Source of the DNA: Prevotella sp.
GTDB lineage: Bacteria; Bacteroidota; Bacteroidia; Bacteroidales; Bacteroidaceae
Direction of reading: 5' to 3'
Assembly (NCBI GenBank): GCA_022781445.1
Contig: JALETQ010000065.1
Coordinates: forward strand, 1-37,426
Length of the DNA stretch: 37,426 nucleotides
Positions 1 through 8,904 of this stretch are shown here, piece by piece. Made by a program: the position numbers and the translations under genes. Below the pieces are notes generated by a model. It saw nothing but the letters and a program-made list of their open reading frames with translations, ran no database searches and was not told where the DNA came from. Every line of letters starts with the position of its first letter. The stretch's first letter is position 1.

Positions 1-1
1 C

Positions 2-226
2 ATCTTGATTCATGATGCCCACTGCGAGGACAACACCCTGCAGCTCAAACTGGCCATGATGGATTTGGAAGAGGGATTCCCCGTGGCATTCGGCGTCCTT
101 AGAGACGTGGAATCGCCCACTTACGAAGAAGCCATGCAACAACAAATAGAGGAGGTGAGTGCAGAAAAATACTATCACAATTTCAGCGAATTGCTCGAAA
201 CTAACGACATCTGGGAGGTTGGATAG
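2..226 (+). CDS. korB: 2-oxoacid:ferredoxin oxidoreductase beta subunit, C-terminal fragment
   Basis: This is the last 74 codons of a gene that begins before the window; the frame is open from base 2 and ends at TAG 224-226. The sequence IHDAHCEDNTLQLKLAMM, followed by FPVAFGVLRDVESPTYEEA and a YHNF-ELL-TNDIWEV end, matches my memory of the C-terminus of the thiamine-diphosphate-binding beta subunit of 2-oxoglutarate:ferredoxin oxidoreductases in Bacteroidales. The cytosolic enzyme interconverts a 2-oxoacid with its acyl-CoA and CO2 using ferredoxin. The catalytic TPP and Fe-S parts are outside the window, so the substrate (2-oxoglutarate or another 2-oxoacid) is inferred. The alpha subunit gene is expected just upstream. 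A terminator follows about 50 bp downstream. Confidence 0.72.
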   Translation: MLIHDAHCEDNTLQLKLAMMDLEEGFPVAFGVLRDVESPTYEEAMQQQIEEVSAEKYYHNFSELLETNDIWEVG

Positions 227-277
227 ACGACGCCATTGCCTGGTACTTCATCCACCGACACCATTACAACATATTGT

Positions 278-316
278 GGGAACAACATCTTTTGAGATGA
301 TTGCTCCCCTTTTTTT
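278..316 (+). terminator. Probable intrinsic terminator after the oxidoreductase gene
   Basis: An imperfect stem pairs GGGAACAACATC (278-289) with GATGATTGCTCCC (296-308), with one mismatch and one bulge, around the loop TTTT. It is followed by a run of seven Ts (310-316). The position, about 50 bp after the stop codon, suits the end of the 2-oxoacid oxidoreductase transcript. Confidence 0.55.
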
Positions 317-489
317 GCTCTTCCGTTCATGCTGCTGGTAGACAGCATCATGTAATCCGAGGCGTTTGTCATCAAGTGGTCATTCGACAGCGGGTAGGTT
401 TCGTGTGATGTTTTGTTATATAGATGCAAATATTAACAATCAATGATTTGCACGTTTTGCACGCATTATGTACTTTATAGGGGAATTTA

Positions 490-520
490 TTTGCATAATA
501 ACTTCTTTTGTGTATATTTG
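490..520 (+). promoter_or_regulatory. Bacteroidota-type promoter for the secreted protein gene at 795
   Basis: TTTG at 490-493 and TATATTTG at 513-520 are 19 bp apart. This is exactly the TTTG / TAnnTTTG pattern of the Bacteroidota primary sigma factor. A start site near 527 would give a 5' leader of about 265 nt before the ATG at 795, unusually long. I see no coding sequence in the leader; 560-626 resembles a decayed piece of the dispersed repeat described elsewhere. Confidence 0.65.
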
Positions 521-559
521 TAACCGGATAGCTTCCAATCGATCAATCAATGAACAAAG

Positions 560-626
560 CGACATGAATGATTGTCTATCGGTTGTGTTGTAGGCTTGTT
601 GCAGACATACCGGAATGGCAAAGATC
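560..626 (-). repeat. Decayed remnant of the dispersed intergenic repeat
   Basis: The stretch TTGTTGCAGACATACCGG near 597-614 matches TTGTTGCAGACGTAGCGGG inside the well-preserved copy at 8905-9097, and weaker similarity extends to both sides (TGTCT..CGGTT before it, CAA after it). No terminal inverted repeat can be recognised here. This is a tentative assignment. Confidence 0.3.
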
Positions 627-794
627 GATCGAATACGAGATAAAGAGAAGCAACCATATAAGATCGGGGAAATTTTAACAGAAAGAAAAAGTTGACATTT
701 TCAAGCTGATGACCATTCGGATATAATCATTTTTTTGTGAGGATGGGACACCGTCACCATAAGAAACAGGTTTAATAAACAAATCATTAACAAC

Positions 795-3413
795 ATGAGT
801 AAGAATTTTACACGAGCGTTGCTTGTCGCAAGTTGGGGTCTGATGTGGTCTTCGGTAGCGGCAGCACAGACGAACGTACCCTATTCGGAACCGTTCGACA
901 TTCCCGACCATTTCTCCGCATTTACAGTGGTTGATGGTAACCATGATGGCACTTTGTGGCAGTATGACGATTTTGACCGTCAGGCCGTTTGTCAGCGTAA
1001 CAGACTTGCCGACGACTGGTTGATTACGCCCCGATTCGGGCTGGTGAAGGGCAAGACGTATAAACTGAAGTTCACGAGTAAGTCGGTTTTTGACCAAACC
1101 GAAGAAACTTTTGATGTGTTGCTGGGTACGGCTGCCGACACCGTGTCGATGGGTACCGTCCTTCTCAAGTCACAGACGGTGAGCGAGAACTACAATTCCA
1201 AAGAATTCACCTGCGACTTTACCGTTCCTGCCGATGGCGACTATTATATAGGTTTCCATCTCAATACCACCGCCCAATTCCTTTCTGGCGGCATGAGCAT
1301 CGACGACCTGTCGTTGCAGGGAGTGGAGGTGGCTACCGAGGTGCCGGCTCCCGTGACTGACGTGAAGTTCACCTATGACTATGACTCGGGGTTGGCAAAG
1401 GTTACTTGGAAAGCTCCCACCACAACCAGCGAGGGTAATCCTCTAGATCCCACGGGGTTGTCGTATGCGGTGCATCGTTTGTTTTATGACCAGCCTCTCG
1501 TGACCGGTTATCCTGGTACCACTTATCGTGAGGAAGTAAAGTTGGCAAATCTCAACCCCAAGAACGTTTTCTTCGGTCAGGGAATCGTTCGCTACTATGT
1601 CATTCCAACCAATGCACAGGGCAGTGGCGAGCGCGCATATTCCAACTTCCGCGTCATCGGCACCCCCGACAAGTTGCCCTACGTCGAGTCGTTTGCCGGT
1701 GGCAAGGTTACCCACTTTATCGGTGAGTCGCATACGAATATGGGTCGCTGGGAACCCATGCAGGTTAGCAACAAGTTTGCGCAAGACGGTGACGAGGGCT
1801 TGTATAATTTTACCACGGCATCGGTAGGTGAATCATCGCAGGGTTTCACCGGATTGATTGACTTGGGAGGGGCTTCCAATCCCATGCTTACCTTTTGGTA
1901 TCACTACACCCAGCCGACCGACGACGACTTCCAAATCATGATTTCTGTTGATGGCAACGATTATCAGACGCTCTGCAAATTAGATGTCTCTTCTATCGAC
2001 AGCCTTCGCAAATGGATCTTCGTGTCCGTCCCGTTGAAAGACTACGTCAATTCAAAGTTCATCCAGATCGGCTTCAACGAAACGACGACGTCCGAGAACA
2101 ATCTGCTCTATGTGGACAATATCCGCATATTCAATCAGGTCGACCGAGACATGTCTGTCAAAATGCTGACCTTCCCTGCCAACCTCAAGGTTGACGAACG
2201 CCGACAGGCAAAGGTGAAAGTCGTCAACCGCGGTTCACTCGATGTTGCCGGTGCGGACTATAGCATAGATTTTTATGCCGACAATCAGGTCTTCGCCAAG
2301 TATAACGGCGTGGACATCAAGTCGGGTTCGGAAACCGACTTGACCTTTCCCGTTGTGGCATCGCGTTTTGCTGTCAATGACAGTGTGAAGTTCTATGCCC
2401 GTCTTGTGTTCGATAGCGACGAGAATCCGGCAGATAACGTGACCGATTCTACAATGCTCTTCGTGAAGTACCCGGACTATCCGCGTCCGACCAATTTGGC
2501 TGTATCGCCAGTGGGTAATACCGATAAACTCACTTGGCAGAAACCAGCTGACCCGCGCACCGAGAGTATGCCCGTGACCGACAGTTTCGAAACCTATGAT
2601 GATTTCACCATCTCCAACTTCGGACGATGGACGCTTGTTGACCTCAATAGCAAACCTGTGGTAGGCATCAACGATTACGATTTCCCCAACAGCGGTGTTC
2701 CGCAGGCATATACTGTCCTCAATCCCGAAGTGGCAGAGCTTACCGACTCGTGGAGTACACACACCGGCAGCAAGGAGCTGGCAGCCTTTGCCGTTCCGTT
2801 CGACGTGAAAAACGGATGGATCATTTCACCCGATCTTTCGGGCGAAGCCCAGACCATCAGCCTGTTTGCAAGGGCTTACTCTACGTCCTATCCCGAACAG
2901 TTTGAGGTCCTCTACTCCACCACTGATACAGAGACGACCTCGTTTGTCGCCACCCCTGAGGGCACCATAACTCCCAACAAGACATGGCAGGAGTACAAGT
3001 TTGCCATACCAGAAGGTGCGAAATACTTTGCCATCCATGCCATTTCCAATGATGCCTTTGCCCTCCTCATCGATGATGTGACGTTCGTACCCGATACCAC
3101 CGCTCGTCAAAACATTGTCTTTATGGGTTATCATGTCTATCGTGACGGCATACGGGTGACGGATGTCCCCGTGACTGCCACATCGCTTGATGTTGCTTCC
3201 GATGCCGGAAACCACCTCTATTACGTTTCGGCGGTCTATGATGCCGGTGAGTCGGCTCTATCCAACCTTGCCGTCACGCAGCCCACCGTCATCAGCACTG
3301 ATCTGAAAGCTACCACGAGAGCCGAAGAGTACTATGATCTTACCGGGCGCAGAATACTCAGTCCCACTCGAGGCATTTATATCTCCGGCGGCAAAAAGAT
3401 AGTAGTAAACTGA
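795..3413 (+). CDS. Secreted multidomain protein with jelly-roll and FnIII domains
   Basis: An 872-residue protein with an N-terminal signal peptide (about residues 1-24, ending SVAAAQ). Three jelly-roll modules of the choice-of-anchor J / cleaved-adhesin type are visible near 28-180, 290-450 and 585-760, each with a DDWLI-, GxW- or WIIS-type core and a closing IDD(L/V) or VDNI strand. A FnIII domain lies near 185-285 and a CARDB-like beta domain near 455-560. The last FnIII appears split: it starts at PTNLAVSP (about 567) and resumes at GYHVYRDGIRV after the third jelly roll. The C-terminus YYDLTGRRIL..RGIYISGGKKIVVN resembles short secretion/sorting tails of Prevotella-type exported proteins. 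It is probably a cell-surface or secreted adhesin or a glycan/protein-binding factor; the substrate is unknown. It stands alone, with its own promoter. Confidence 0.8.
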   Translation: MSKNFTRALLVASWGLMWSSVAAAQTNVPYSEPFDIPDHFSAFTVVDGNHDGTLWQYDDFDRQAVCQRNRLADDWLITPRFGLVKGKTYKLKFTSKSVFDQTEETFDVLLGTAADTVSMGTVLLKSQTVSENYNSKEFTCDFTVPADGDYYIGFHLNTTAQFLSGGMSIDDLSLQGVEVATEVPAPVTDVKFTYDYDSGLAKVTWKAPTTTSEGNPLDPTGLSYAVHRLFYDQPLVTGYPGTTYREEVKLANLNPKNVFFGQGIVRYYVIPTNAQGSGERAYSNFRVIGTPDKLPYVESFAGGKVTHFIGESHTNMGRWEPMQVSNKFAQDGDEGLYNFTTASVGESSQGFTGLIDLGGASNPMLTFWYHYTQPTDDDFQIMISVDGNDYQTLCKLDVSSIDSLRKWIFVSVPLKDYVNSKFIQIGFNETTTSENNLLYVDNIRIFNQVDRDMSVKMLTFPANLKVDERRQAKVKVVNRGSLDVAGADYSIDFYADNQVFAKYNGVDIKSGSETDLTFPVVASRFAVNDSVKFYARLVFDSDENPADNVTDSTMLFVKYPDYPRPTNLAVSPVGNTDKLTWQKPADPRTESMPVTDSFETYDDFTISNFGRWTLVDLNSKPVVGINDYDFPNSGVPQAYTVLNPEVAELTDSWSTHTGSKELAAFAVPFDVKNGWIISPDLSGEAQTISLFARAYSTSYPEQFEVLYSTTDTETTSFVATPEGTITPNKTWQEYKFAIPEGAKYFAIHAISNDAFALLIDDVTFVPDTTARQNIVFMGYHVYRDGIRVTDVPVTATSLDVASDAGNHLYYVSAVYDAGESALSNLAVTQPTVISTDLKATTRAEEYYDLTGRRILSPTRGIYISGGKKIVVN

Positions 3414-3527
3414 TCCGAAAAGTCAGGCGATATCCGCCGATGCTGCTTCTGCCCGTTCCGGCTGTTATTCTTTATGGTGTCAAGACATCTGTAAATCGGT
3501 ATCACGCCTCGGGCCATTCGGACAAAC

Positions 3528-3557
3528 ATACCATCGGCCGGTGCCGGTGGTATGACA
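3528..3557. other. Hairpin in the spacer after the secreted protein
   Basis: CATACCATCGG and CCGGTGGTATG form a stem with one G-T pair around CCGGTG. No T-run follows. It belongs to a 555-bp gene-free spacer (3414-3968) that also holds a small hairpin TGCATCC/GGATGCA (3620-3639), a terminator-like hairpin and a copy of the dispersed repeat. No coding region is convincing there. Confidence 0.4.
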
Positions 3558-3648
3558 AGCCGATGTGACAGCGTGGACATCCGTCCCTTTCGGCCTTTTC
3601 CGCACGAACAAACAACACTGCATCCCTCCACGGATGCACACCCTTCCG

Positions 3649-3698
3649 ACAAGCGTGAGCATTTCCCGGCCATCGGGATTGCCCACGCTTGTTGTTTT
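3649..3698 (+). terminator. Terminator-like hairpin
   Basis: ACAAGCGTG (3649-3657) pairs perfectly with CACGCTTGT (3684-3692), with an inner stem TCCCG/CGGGA. The stem is followed by TTGTTTT. It is about 235 bp after the stop of the secreted protein gene, so its use by that transcript is an inference. Confidence 0.45.
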
Positions 3699-3714
3699 CA
3701 CCCGTGGGGGTGAT

Positions 3715-3850
3715 CCCCCAATCGGTCACGGCACCGTTGGTTCTGCATTTCATGCCGTTTATGACACTTTCCGTCCGTTTTCGTCCGCTTGCCGGCATCC
3801 CTGTCCGACCGGCAATCAAGCGCAACCGATTCGGGCTCCGATGACCGATT
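3715..3850 (+). repeat. Dispersed intergenic repeat, copy 1 (internally shortened)
   Basis: The element starts with CCCCCAATCGGTCACGGC and ends with GGCTCCGATGACCGATT, which are imperfect inverted repeats. Inside are GCATTTCATGCC (3745-3756), CTTTCCGTCCG (3768-3778) and CGCTTGCCGGCATCC (3786-3800), shared with the copies at 8905, 9478, 17538, 34022 and 35040. Compared with the copies at 8905 and 17538 it lacks the second-half segment containing TTGCCGTAGCCCGCTAC. It lies just upstream of the promoter of the ABC operon. Confidence 0.65.
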
Positions 3851-3893
3851 TATGTTAAAAATAGAGTAGGAATGAAAGATTCTTGCTTGAAAG

Positions 3894-3925
3894 TTTGGAG
3901 CGTATATGAAAAAGAAATACTTTTG
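3894..3925 (+). promoter_or_regulatory. Bacteroidota-type promoter for the ABC/GntR operon
   Basis: TTTG (3894-3897) and TACTTTTG (3918-3925) are 20 bp apart and match TTTG / TAnnTTTG. A start near 3932 gives a short leader of about 37 nt before the ATG at 3969. Confidence 0.65.
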
Positions 3926-3968
3926 CGGTGTACTATTCAAGTAATACGCTATAACATAATAACAGAAT

Positions 3969-4829
3969 ATGATGAAAACAATAGTAGAAGTGAACAACAT
4001 TACCTTCAGGTATCAAAGGAAGGGCCAGCCGCTATTTGATAATTTCAGCATACGGCTCGAGGATGGCCATGTGTATGGTCTGCTGGGCAAGAACGGTACG
4101 GGCAAGTCGACCTTGCTGTACCTCATCAGCGGCTTGCTTTATCCGCAGCGCGGTGACATCCGCTTCATGGGCAATGACGTGCGTAGCCGGCTGCCCGAAA
4201 ACTTGGGCGATATGTTCATTGTGCCTGAGGAGTACGACCTGCCGCCGATGTCGCTGAGCAACTACATCCGCGCCAACCGTCCTTTCTATCCCAAGTTCAG
4301 CGACGAGGTGTTGCGCAGTTGTCTGGAAGAGTTCGAAATGCCTGCCGACCTGAACCTCAAGGAACTTTCGATGGGTCAGAAGAAGAAGGTGTATCTCAGC
4401 ATTGCCTTGGCAGCCGGCACACGCCTGTTGCTGATGGATGAGCCTACCAACGGCTTGGACATACCGTCGAAGATGCTGTTCCGTAGGGTGGTAGCCAACC
4501 ACCTGTCCGACGAACGCACGCTGCTGCTTTCGACTCATCAGGTACACGATGTCGAAACACTCCTCGATCATGTGATGATCCTCGACCGCCGGAATCTGTT
4601 GCTCGATGCGTCGATGGCCGAGCTGACAAGCCGTTACCGCTTTGTTTACACCATGCCGGGCGAATCGGCCGGTGAGGTGCTTTATGCCGAACCCACTTTG
4701 CAGGGCAATGCCTCCTTGTTGCATCGTCGCGATGGCGATGAAGAAACACAGGTCAATCTCGAATTACTTTTCAACGCTGTCAACGAAGGCAAGTTGAAGC
4801 ATGACAGTTTATCCCCCCAAAACATTTAA
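3969..4829 (+). CDS. ABC transporter ATP-binding protein
   Basis: A 286-residue nucleotide-binding subunit. Walker A is GKNGTGKST (40-48), the signature is LSMGQ (133-137), Walker B is LLLMDE (153-158) and the switch histidine is in STHQ (H190). The signature motif has M in place of the usual S/G at its third position, common in ABC-2-type exporter ATPases. About 70 C-terminal residues follow the catalytic core. It hydrolyses ATP at the inner membrane to drive the permease encoded 11 bp downstream. The first two codons are both ATG, so the start could be 3969 or 3972. The partner GntR gene of the YtrA type suggests an envelope-stress or drug/peptide exporter, but the substrate cannot be read from sequence. 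Confidence 0.9.
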   Translation: MMKTIVEVNNITFRYQRKGQPLFDNFSIRLEDGHVYGLLGKNGTGKSTLLYLISGLLYPQRGDIRFMGNDVRSRLPENLGDMFIVPEEYDLPPMSLSNYIRANRPFYPKFSDEVLRSCLEEFEMPADLNLKELSMGQKKKVYLSIALAAGTRLLLMDEPTNGLDIPSKMLFRRVVANHLSDERTLLLSTHQVHDVETLLDHVMILDRRNLLLDASMAELTSRYRFVYTMPGESAGEVLYAEPTLQGNASLLHRRDGDEETQVNLELLFNAVNEGKLKHDSLSPQNI

Positions 4830-4840
4830 CCGAAAGAACC

Positions 4841-5659
4841 ATGAATACTTTCAATTTCCAACGTTTCACCCGTATGTTGGTATGGGACATCGCCACCAAT
4901 CGCCAACGCATTATCAAACAAACAATCACTTATGCAATTATTTTGCTTACTTTTGCCTTGTTCATCACCCAAACGTTTTCGCTGGTCGACTATCAGAATG
5001 AAGCTGCCAGGGTGGCACAACTCGAGCAGGTAGTGTCGTTGTCGGGATTTTTCTTCTTTATTGTCGTTTCAGCGGCACCGAGTTTGATTTTCGACGGCGT
5101 GAACCGAAACAAGCAGACGCGTCTGAGCTTCCTCATGATGCCGGCATCGAATATAGAAAAGTATGTGTCGCGCATCATCACCACTTTCATCGTGTATGTG
5201 CTGACCTACATCGTGGCCTTCTTCATTGCCGACCTGGCCCAATGGCTCATCTCGTTCATTCTCCATCCGTCGCAAAAGATGTTCATGTCCGGACTGATGT
5301 TCGACTACAATTTGCTGTCCATCAACTATAATGGCTCCGAAACAACCACTTTTCTCGACTGGTACGGGATGATGGCTTTCAATCTATGGGTCATTTCGCT
5401 CTACATGTTGGGCGGTACGCTGTTCCGCCGTTACGCATGGCTGTTTGTGAGTGTGATTGTCTTCCTGGGCGTCATCTTCGTGATCAGCCTGATGAAAGAA
5501 ATGGGCGTGCTGTATAACTGGGACTGGCATTTCACCAGAGAACAGATATTGGCAACCGTCAGCGGTCTCTGCACCGTGTTTGCCATCCTCAACATTTTCT
5601 TGTCGTTCAGACTCTTCAAGCGTCTGCAACTCATCAATAACAAATGGATCAACTTATGA
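4841..5659 (+). CDS. ABC transporter permease
   Basis: A 272-residue integral membrane protein with about six hydrophobic helices: near residues 25-48, 65-85, 108-132, 176-195, 202-222 and 237-257. No solute-binding or FtsX-like periplasmic domain is visible. The layout is that of an ABC-2-like exporter permease. It starts 11 bp after the ATPase gene and its TGA stop overlaps the ATG of the GntR gene (ATGA at 5656-5659), so the three are probably translated from one mRNA. I do not recognise a substrate-specific family. Confidence 0.85.
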   Translation: MNTFNFQRFTRMLVWDIATNRQRIIKQTITYAIILLTFALFITQTFSLVDYQNEAARVAQLEQVVSLSGFFFFIVVSAAPSLIFDGVNRNKQTRLSFLMMPASNIEKYVSRIITTFIVYVLTYIVAFFIADLAQWLISFILHPSQKMFMSGLMFDYNLLSINYNGSETTTFLDWYGMMAFNLWVISLYMLGGTLFRRYAWLFVSVIVFLGVIFVISLMKEMGVLYNWDWHFTREQILATVSGLCTVFAILNIFLSFRLFKRLQLINNKWINL

Positions 5660-6054
5660 TTTTCGACAATGACAAACCCATCTATCTGCAAATGGCAGAA
5701 CGGCTCGGCGACGACATCCTTACGGGTGTTTACGGTCCCGACGACCGTGTGCCGAGCATCCGCGAATATGCGGTGCTGTTGCAAGTCAACATCAATACTG
5801 CCATGAAGGCCTACGAGGAATTGAGTCGTGCCGACATCCTTTACAACAAGCGCGGACTGGGCTATTTCGTCAAGAGCGATGCCCGTGAGAAGATTCTCAA
5901 AGACCGCCGTCGGCATTTCATCCAGTCGGTTTTGCCCGGTTTGTTCCGCAACATGCAGCTGCTCAATATCGGCATCGACGAGATCGATCGGTTGTGGACG
6001 CTCCATGTCCAGGCCGGCGACAACACCGATGCTTCTCCGGGTGTTTCCCACTGA
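5656..6054 (+). CDS. GntR-family (YtrA-like) transcriptional regulator
   Basis: A short 132-residue regulator. The N-terminal winged helix is clear: DNDKPIYLQMAERLGDDILTG, then DDRVPSIREYA, then VNINTAMKAYEELSRADILY and the wing GLGYFV. Only about 55 residues follow, with no ligand-binding FadR/HutC domain, which fits the YtrA subfamily that usually represses an adjacent ABC transporter operon. I chose the ATG at 5656 because it overlaps the permease stop as ATGA; an in-frame ATG at 5644 would give four extra residues and a 16-bp overlap. In many relatives the regulator comes first in the operon; here it is last. It may also influence the barrel-protein gene that starts 160 bp downstream. Confidence 0.88.
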   Translation: MIFDNDKPIYLQMAERLGDDILTGVYGPDDRVPSIREYAVLLQVNINTAMKAYEELSRADILYNKRGLGYFVKSDAREKILKDRRRHFIQSVLPGLFRNMQLLNIGIDEIDRLWTLHVQAGDNTDASPGVSH

Positions 6055-6214
6055 CTCTCTCCCCCTCTTGCCGGGCGCGCTAAGCCTTGCGATCCTTGCC
6101 GTTCGCCGGCGTACCGTCTTCGGCACCTCCCTCCCTCCTTCCGGAAAGCTTTCGCAGTATCGGCGGAACGGAGGGCAGGTTCAACCCAACGACATTTCTC
6201 AAAATCAATCAATC

Positions 6215-8683
6215 ATGAATCGTTTCAAAATTCTATGGATGGCATTGCTTCTGTTTTCTGCCTCTGCCATCCACGCCCAGACCACAACCCTGCTGGGCAT
6301 CGTGGCCGACTCCCTCACCCGTGAAGGTGAGCCTTATGCCACCATCCGTGTATTCAAACAGTCCGAACAGACCAAGCCCGTCGCCATGGCACTCACCGAT
6401 GCCGAAGGCAACATGAGCATCGGCGTACCCAATCGTGGCGACTTCGTTGTCGTGATTAGCTCCGTGGGCAAGGAAAACATCAGCAAACCCGTCACCATGC
6501 GCGGCGAGTCATCCCTGTCGTTAGGTACCATCCTCATGGCCGACAGCAAGCAGATGCTGCAGGAAGTGGAGATCGTGGGCCGGAAACCGCTCGTGAAGAT
6601 GGAAACCGACAAGATGAGCTACAATGTGGAGAACGATGCCGACGCCAAGTCGTCGACCGTCCTCGACATGCTCCGCAAGGTGCCTATGGTCACCGTCGAC
6701 GGGCAGGACAACATCAGTGTCAACGGCTCAAGCTCCTTTCAGGTGTATGTTGACGGCAAGCCCAACATGATGATCAGCCAGAACCCCTCGATGGCATTCA
6801 AGAACATGCCTGCCTCGATGGTGAAGAACATCGAGGTCATCACAGGTCCCGGTGCGCGCTATGATGCCGAAGGTGCCACGGGCATCCTCAACATCGTGAC
6901 CCACCGGCAGCAAAGCGGCTCGCAGAACATGGACGGCATCAACGGCAACATCATGCTCATGGGCAGCAATAAGATGGCAGGCGCATCGGCATCGGTGAGC
7001 GGACAGAAGGGCAAGCTCTCCTTCTCTGCCAATGCCGTGTATAACGACAAGTGGTCCGACGGAACCCTCGTGAGCGTCGACCGCCAGCAGTTCTCACCCG
7101 AAGGTACCTCTTCCGTCCGGTACTTCCAGGACGGTCGTTACGAAAATCCTTTCGCCATGGCGAGTACGGCACTGGGTTACGAAATCGACTCGGTAAGCTC
7201 CGTCAATGCTTCGGCAAGCTTCATGCAGTGGAAGAACATCAACAAGGGCAATCCTTCCACCACCATCGGCAATCCCGACGGCAGCAGCTACACCTACAAC
7301 AACCGTATGCGGCAGGAATCCACGGGCACTTCGTGGAGTGCCGGACTCGACTACCGCCGATATTTCGATGCCGAACGCTCGCGGTCGCTCACCCTTGCCT
7401 ACTATTTTTCCTACAATCCGCAAGATGAAGACAACAAGACACTCTTTGATGAGCTGTATCATTTCCCGCTCGATCTGCGCAGCCGGCATTCCATCAACCG
7501 CAACATCGACACCGACCATACCTTCATGGCCGATTACACCACTCCTTTGGGCAAAGGACAGAAGCTCGACTTCGGTGCCAAAGTCATCGCCCGCCGCAGC
7601 AAGGCGGATGCCACCTACTATCTCGACAACGGCGAAGGGCTTGCCCTGCAGCCCGACCTCGGACTCAATTATCACTTCGACAATACCATTGCGGCTGCCT
7701 ATGCCGAGTATGGCCTGACACTGCCCGCATGGAGCATGAAGACGGGACTGCGCTATGAGCACACATGGCAGAAAGCCGAATATAAGGCCGGAAGCGGCGA
7801 GGATTTCAAGAAGAACTACGGCAACCTCATCCCTTCGGCGACGCTGACCTACAACTTCGCCCCCACCACCAACATCGGCCTCAACTACAACATGCGCATC
7901 TCGCGTCCGGCCATTTCGTTCCTCAATCCCTACGTCGATCGCTCTTCACCCGTGAGAATCGCCTATGGCAACACCGAACTGGAAGTCGAAAAGACCCACA
8001 ATGCCGGACTGGTGTTCAATCACTATGCCAACCGTCTCATGCTCAATGCCACCCTCAACTTCAGCACCTGCAACAACGGCATCGAGAACTACAACTTCTA
8101 TGCCGACGGCATGCTCAACAATACCTACGGCAACATCGTCAAACGGCAGACGACATCGCTCAACATCTTTGCCAACTGGAACATCACCCGAAGCACGCGC
8201 CTGATGATGAACGAATCGCTCTCATACCTACACGCCGAAAGCAAGGCACTCGACATGCAGAACTTCGGATGGAACCTCTCTTCGATGTTGTCGGTACAGC
8301 AGCAGCTGCCTTGGAACATGAGCCTCAGCCTCATGCTCATCAACCGCACCAAGAACTACTCGCTGCAAGGATGGACGTCGGGATTCAACATGATTCACGG
8401 AAGCATCAACAAAAAACTCCTTGGCGACAAGCTCAACATCGGCATCATGGCCATATCGGGTCTCGGTCATGGCGGCAACTTCAATTTCGACACCTATAGC
8501 CACGGCAAGGATTTCACCGATTTGCAGAACATCACCGTGCCTGTCAAGTTTGCCATGCTCACCGTGAGCTACAGCTTCGGCAACACCAAGGTTAAGCAAC
8601 CCCAACAAACCAATAAACCCGATAATGATTTCAAGGAGAAGGAGAATCAAAACATCATTCCGGGCATAGGTATGGGGCAGTAG
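6215..8683 (+). CDS. Outer-membrane beta-barrel (TonB-receptor-like) protein
   Basis: An 822-residue protein. A signal peptide (about 1-20, ending SAIHA-QTTT) is followed by a carboxypeptidase-regulatory-like beta-sandwich (about 22-115), a plug-like segment (about 130-225, with VNGSSSFQVYVDGKP and VEVITGPGARYDAEGATGI) and a long barrel. I recognise the outer-membrane beta-barrel family common in Bacteroidota that resembles TonB-dependent receptors but often lacks a clear TonB box. The frame is open upstream to 5828, but the ATG at 6215 directly precedes the signal peptide and is the sensible start. No SusD-type partner follows. No TAnnTTTG promoter is visible in 6055-6214, so read-through from the ABC/GntR operon is possible. 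The substrate is unknown. Confidence 0.88.
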   Translation: MNRFKILWMALLLFSASAIHAQTTTLLGIVADSLTREGEPYATIRVFKQSEQTKPVAMALTDAEGNMSIGVPNRGDFVVVISSVGKENISKPVTMRGESSLSLGTILMADSKQMLQEVEIVGRKPLVKMETDKMSYNVENDADAKSSTVLDMLRKVPMVTVDGQDNISVNGSSSFQVYVDGKPNMMISQNPSMAFKNMPASMVKNIEVITGPGARYDAEGATGILNIVTHRQQSGSQNMDGINGNIMLMGSNKMAGASASVSGQKGKLSFSANAVYNDKWSDGTLVSVDRQQFSPEGTSSVRYFQDGRYENPFAMASTALGYEIDSVSSVNASASFMQWKNINKGNPSTTIGNPDGSSYTYNNRMRQESTGTSWSAGLDYRRYFDAERSRSLTLAYYFSYNPQDEDNKTLFDELYHFPLDLRSRHSINRNIDTDHTFMADYTTPLGKGQKLDFGAKVIARRSKADATYYLDNGEGLALQPDLGLNYHFDNTIAAAYAEYGLTLPAWSMKTGLRYEHTWQKAEYKAGSGEDFKKNYGNLIPSATLTYNFAPTTNIGLNYNMRISRPAISFLNPYVDRSSPVRIAYGNTELEVEKTHNAGLVFNHYANRLMLNATLNFSTCNNGIENYNFYADGMLNNTYGNIVKRQTTSLNIFANWNITRSTRLMMNESLSYLHAESKALDMQNFGWNLSSMLSVQQQLPWNMSLSLMLINRTKNYSLQGWTSGFNMIHGSINKKLLGDKLNIGIMAISGLGHGGNFNFDTYSHGKDFTDLQNITVPVKFAMLTVSYSFGNTKVKQPQQTNKPDNDFKEKENQNIIPGIGMGQ

Positions 8684-8865
8684 GCATACCGGCGGAGGCG
8701 TGCCTCCTCGGGGAAAACCTTTCCCGGAGACCGCGCCTGCCACAAGCCGACCTTCCGACTGTCCGGCAGTCGGCCGAAACCGTCTTGGGCTCTCATGACC
8801 GGTTCGCCCCAAGCCGCCACACATCGCGCAGGCTCTCCCGCATGGATGCCTGCCTGTCAAACCGA

Positions 8866-8901
8866 GAGGGTATCGTCGCCAAGGCGACGATACCCTCTTT
8901 T
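8866..8901 (+). terminator. Strong intrinsic terminator
   Basis: A perfect 15-bp stem, GAGGGTATCGTCGCC (8866-8880) with GGCGACGATACCCTC (8883-8897), is followed by TTTT. It lies about 180 bp after the barrel-protein stop and immediately before a copy of the dispersed repeat. Nothing coding is seen in 8684-8865. Confidence 0.85.
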
Positions 8902-8904
8902 CAA

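Noticed and set aside
3528..3639. Small hairpins as terminators of the first secreted protein gene
   Set aside because: Neither is followed by a T-run; the hairpin at 3649-3698 is the better candidate.
5828..6214. In-frame upstream extension of the barrel protein
   Set aside because: It overlaps the GntR gene in another frame, is Ser/Arg-rich without a domain, and the signal peptide begins at the ATG 6215.
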